Assembly: GCF_005490785.1 (NCBI RefSeq)
Contig: NZ_CP027295.1
Span: forward strand, 1,240,001 to 1,304,000
DNA from: Brachybacterium sp. SGAir0954
Lineage (GTDB): Bacteria; Actinomycetota; Actinomycetes; Actinomycetales; Dermabacteraceae
Reading direction: 5' to 3'
DNA length: 64,000 bases
Under the pieces are notes generated by a model. The model was not told the DNA's origin and did no database searches. It saw nothing but the letters and a program-made list of their open reading frames with translations. This document shows, piece by piece, positions 61,708 to 64,000 of the stretch; position 1 is the first letter of the stretch, and every line of letters begins with the position of its first letter. Position numbers and translations under genes: made by a program.

Positions 61708-62034
61708 ATGAAGTCGTCGGTGACCGTCACGCCACGTGCCCACTGGGTCAACGCCTGGTTCCTGAGGCCGTTCGCCCGCCCCGTCGTGCGTATGGACGGG
61801 ACCGACCACGAGGCGCGGTGGGGCCGGCCGCTCCGGTTCGAGGTCGCCGCCGGCCCCCACGAGATCGGCGTCGGGGCACGCTATCGACGCTCGACCAGCG
61901 TCCTCGGCGTGGCGGGGACGCGCATCGAGATCCCGCCGGAGCAGAACGTGATGGTCGAGGCGAGGAACGGCGTCCTCAACCACCAGCCCTTCGTGCTGCG
62001 CACGGCCCCGTCGGCGCCGGACCGCGCTGCATGA
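61708..62034 (+). CDS. Small hypothetical beta-rich protein
   Basis: 108 aa, begins MKSSVTVTPRAHWVNAWFLR. Contains PLRFEVAAGPHEIGVGARYRR and GTRIEIPPEQNVMVEARNG, suggesting a beta-sandwich-like domain. In-frame GTG at 61699 is an alternative start. CACGGT lies 7 nt before the ATG and may be a weak leaderless promoter. Convergent with holB. I do not recognise a named family with confidence. Confidence 0.65.
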   Translation: MKSSVTVTPRAHWVNAWFLRPFARPVVRMDGTDHEARWGRPLRFEVAAGPHEIGVGARYRRSTSVLGVAGTRIEIPPEQNVMVEARNGVLNHQPFVLRTAPSAPDRAA

Positions 62035-62071
62035 GACGGAGGACGGCCGGCCGGTCGCCCTTGGCGGCGGA

Positions 62072-63229
62072 TCAGCGCAGCGAGACGGCGACGCGGGACA
62101 GGAGCGCCTCGATCGCGAGCAGCGGCGGCACGTTCCCCGCGATCCGTGAGCGCGCGCCCTGGACCGCCTCGAGCAGACCGAGCGTGGTGTGCGCCGAGCC
62201 GCCGGCCGCGGCGTGCTCGATCTCCGGCGCGACCTCGACGTTCACGAGATCGCTGCCGGACCCCAGCTGGCGCGTGAGCACGTCCCGCAGCACCGAGTGG
62301 GCATCCAGCAGATAGCGGTCCAGCACGTCCCGCACGAGACGGGTCTGGCGGCGCTTCGCGTCCTCCTCGAGCTGGCGCAGCTGGCCGCGCAGCGCCGGCG
62401 GGACCTTGCCGTCCTCGATGCCCGCCGAGCGCAGGAACCGCTCCTTCTCCTCGGTCGCGACGAGGTCCGCATGCTCCTTCGCCTCCGCGGTGGCACGGTC
62501 CACGAGCGCCTGCGCGGCGAGCACCGCCTGGCCCGTCCCTCGCAGCCCCAGCAGGCTCCGTGCGGACTCCTCCCGCGCCGCGAGGGTGCCCTCCTGGGTC
62601 GCGTAGCGCAGGGCGAGGCCGATGTGCCCCTGGGCGGCGCGGGCCGCGCGCACGGCGAGGTCCTCGGGGATGCCGTCCCGCCGCTGCAGCAGACCGGCGA
62701 CGACCTCCGCGGAGGGGACGGTGAGGGTCACGAGCCGGCAGCGGGAGCGGATCGTGGGGGCGAGATCCTCCGCGGAGGGGGCGCACAGCATCCACACCGT
62801 CGCCGGGGGCGGCTCCTCGATGGACTTCAGCAGCACGTTGAAGGTGCCCGCGCTCATGCGGTCGGCGTCCTCGACCACGATCACGCGGTGCCGCCCCGTC
62901 GCGGGGGAGCGCTGCGCGGTCATGACGAGGGAGCGCACCTCCTCCTTCGCGATGGAGAGCTTGTCCGTCGCGACGACGGTGACGTCGGGGTGGGTGCCCG
63001 CGAGGACGGTGCGGCACGCGGTGCACTCCCCGCAGCCGACGCCCTGCTCGCACTGGAGCGCCGCGGCGAAGGCGCGCGCAGCCGTGGAGCGGCCGGAGCC
63101 GGGCGGTCCCGTCACGAGCCACGCCTGGGCGAGGGACGCCTGACCGGTGGCCGCGCGGTGGAACTGGGCGACGGCGGCCTCCTGGCCCACGACGTCCCGC
63201 CACACGGCGCCCACGGCCGGGGCGCTCAC
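62072..63229 (-). CDS. holB: DNA polymerase III subunit delta'
   Basis: 385 aa clamp-loader subunit. AAA+ fold with VTGPPGSGRSTAARAFAAALQC (Walker A-like with Arg in place of Lys, as expected for the non-hydrolysing delta'), four zinc cysteines (60, 66, 69, 72) in CEQGVGCGECTAC, VIVVEDADRMSAGTFNVLLKSIEEPPPATVWML, and TIRSRCRLVTL (SRC motif). The C-terminal collar region runs from about 200. The GTG overlaps the tmk stop by 4 nt. Confidence 0.94.
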   Translation of the reverse strand: MSAPAVGAVWRDVVGQEAAVAQFHRAATGQASLAQAWLVTGPPGSGRSTAARAFAAALQCEQGVGCGECTACRTVLAGTHPDVTVVATDKLSIAKEEVRSLVMTAQRSPATGRHRVIVVEDADRMSAGTFNVLLKSIEEPPPATVWMLCAPSAEDLAPTIRSRCRLVTLTVPSAEVVAGLLQRRDGIPEDLAVRAARAAQGHIGLALRYATQEGTLAAREESARSLLGLRGTGQAVLAAQALVDRATAEAKEHADLVATEEKERFLRSAGIEDGKVPPALRGQLRQLEEDAKRRQTRLVRDVLDRYLLDAHSVLRDVLTRQLGSGSDLVNVEVAPEIEHAAAGGSAHTTLGLLEAVQGARSRIAGNVPPLLAIEALLSRVAVSLR

Positions 63230-63957
63230 AGCTCGTCCCGGTGCTTCGCGGGGACGGGCTGCTCGAAGGTCGGCTCGAACAGCTGCAGCACGCCGGAGAC
63301 CTTCTCGAGCACCTGGGCGTGCACCTCCTCCTTGGGCAGTGCCGCGTCGATCACGGCGAAGCGGTCGGGATCGTCGGCCGCGAGCTGGAGGAACTGCTCG
63401 CGCACCGCCTCGTGGAACTCGAGGCCGGCCCGCTCGAGGCGGTCCATCTCCCCGGGCGCGCGCCGCTCCGCGAGCGCCGCGGGGGGCAGGTCCAGCAGGA
63501 TCGTGCGGTGCGGCAGCAGGCCGTCCACCGCCCACAGCGACAGGGCGGCGATCTCCCGGGCCTCCAGCTCGCGACCGGCCCCCTGGTAGGCGACGGAGGA
63601 GTCGAGGTACCGGTCGCCGAGGACGAGGCCGCCGCGCGCCAGGTGCGGGCGGACCCTCGAGGCGATGTGGTGGGCGCGGTCCGCGGCGTAGAGCAGGGCC
63701 TCCGCCCGCGGGTCCACGTCGTCCCCGTGCAGCACGAGCTCGCGGATCTGTGCGCCCAGCGGCGTGCCGCCGGGCTCACGGGTGGTGAGCACGAGGTCCT
63801 CGTCGACCATCCGGTCGTGGATGAGGTGGTCGCGCAGCATGGACATCTGCGTGGACTTGCCCGCGCCGTCGCCGCCCTCGAAGGAGATGAACACGCCGCG
63901 GCGCGGCGGCCGCGGGGCGGGGACGGTGAGGGCAGGGGGCAGGCCTCCGGGCATCAT
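63226..63957 (-). CDS. tmk: Thymidylate kinase
   Basis: 243 aa; phosphorylates dTMP to dTDP. P-loop FISFEGGDGAGKSTQ (about residues 24-37), the Arg-containing TREPGGTPLGAQIRELVL, DRAHHIASRVRPHLARGGLVLGDRYLDSSVAYQGAGR (DRY motif), and LERAGLEFHEAVREQFLQLA. The N-terminus has about 20 extra residues. The first ATG overlaps the stop of the upstream gene (ATGA); a second ATG follows immediately. tmk-holB is a conserved actinobacterial pair. Confidence 0.95.
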   Translation of the reverse strand: MMPGGLPPALTVPAPRPPRRGVFISFEGGDGAGKSTQMSMLRDHLIHDRMVDEDLVLTTREPGGTPLGAQIRELVLHGDDVDPRAEALLYAADRAHHIASRVRPHLARGGLVLGDRYLDSSVAYQGAGRELEAREIAALSLWAVDGLLPHRTILLDLPPAALAERRAPGEMDRLERAGLEFHEAVREQFLQLAADDPDRFAVIDAALPKEEVHAQVLEKVSGVLQLFEPTFEQPVPAKHRDEL

Positions 63958-64000
63958 CGGGCGGCCTCCCCGGGGTAGACGACGCCCAGCTCGGCGCGCA
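63954..64000 (-). CDS. C-terminal tail of an upstream gene, cut by window edge
   Basis: Only 14 codons plus stop are visible: RAELGVVYPGEAAR. The TGA overlaps the tmk start. In many relatives topA lies here, but the visible tail lacks the usual Lys/Ala-rich topA ending, so I leave it unnamed. Confidence 0.5.
   Translation of the reverse strand, partial: RAELGVVYPGEAAR

Noticed and set aside
63954..64000. Naming the truncated upstream gene topA
   Set aside because: Only 14 residues are visible and they lack the basic repeat tail common in actinobacterial TopA.

Overview
The window is very GC-rich DNA with densely packed, often 1-4 bp overlapping genes on both strands. Gene content (WhiB, a GlxR-like Crp protein, DUF3027 next to a cold-shock protein, the tmk-holB pair, an IdeR/DmdR-type iron box, a maltokinase of the GlgE-pathway family) and codon use point to a chromosomal segment of an actinobacterium of the order Micrococcales. 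Brachybacterium or a relative in Dermabacteraceae is my inference; no rRNA is present to prove it. I see no insertion sequence, prophage or CRISPR array.

Layout. 1-5.4 kb: haem synthesis, hemY(partial)-hemE on the minus strand divergent from hemA, with hemD and a small Cys-motif protein beside it. 5.4-23.3 kb: cell-surface glycan genes (DUF6541-like membrane protein, acyltransferase/SGNH protein, UDP-sugar dehydrogenase, two polytopic GT-C-like proteins, a GT2-GT4-flippase operon), an M18 aminopeptidase, tgt with a beta-propeller membrane protein, and a Q-rich membrane protein. 23.4-26.4 kb: a GH2 beta-galactosidase with a LacI-type operator.

26.5-44.1 kb: the most unusual part. The three SMC-complex genes of a Wadjet/MksBEF system, jetA (DUF3375), jetB (DUF4194) and jetC (MukB-like ATPase), keep the canonical order and strand but lie about 5.6 and 6.4 kb apart. 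Block 1 between A and B holds an MFS transporter, an XRE/MmyB regulator, an alkyltransferase-like protein and an 810-residue protein with five Ala/Gly modules. Block 2 between B and C holds an iron-boxed ferric-siderophore uptake operon, in which the ABC ATPase and the siderophore-interacting reductase are fused, and an alcohol dehydrogenase. Each jet gene has its own -10 hexamer 6-8 nt before its start codon. No jetD nuclease gene is present.

44.3-55.6 kb: a hypothetical gene, orphan maltokinase, a CshA-repeat surface protein, a GH20 hexosaminidase with a LytR_C protein, an NlpC/P60 hydrolase under a probable c-di-AMP (ydaO) riboswitch, tRNA-Pro(CGG) with a long terminator, and a class A PBP with a metallophosphoesterase. 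55.8-64 kb: whiB, DUF4177, RidA, an MBL hydrolase, crp, nth-nudix, csp-DUF3027, holB-tmk and the tail of one more gene.

At least fifteen transcription units start with a hexamer of the form NANNNT placed 6-8 nt from the start codon, so leaderless transcription seems to be the rule here. Coordinates and translations were read by eye; family names rest on recognised motifs, not on database searches.
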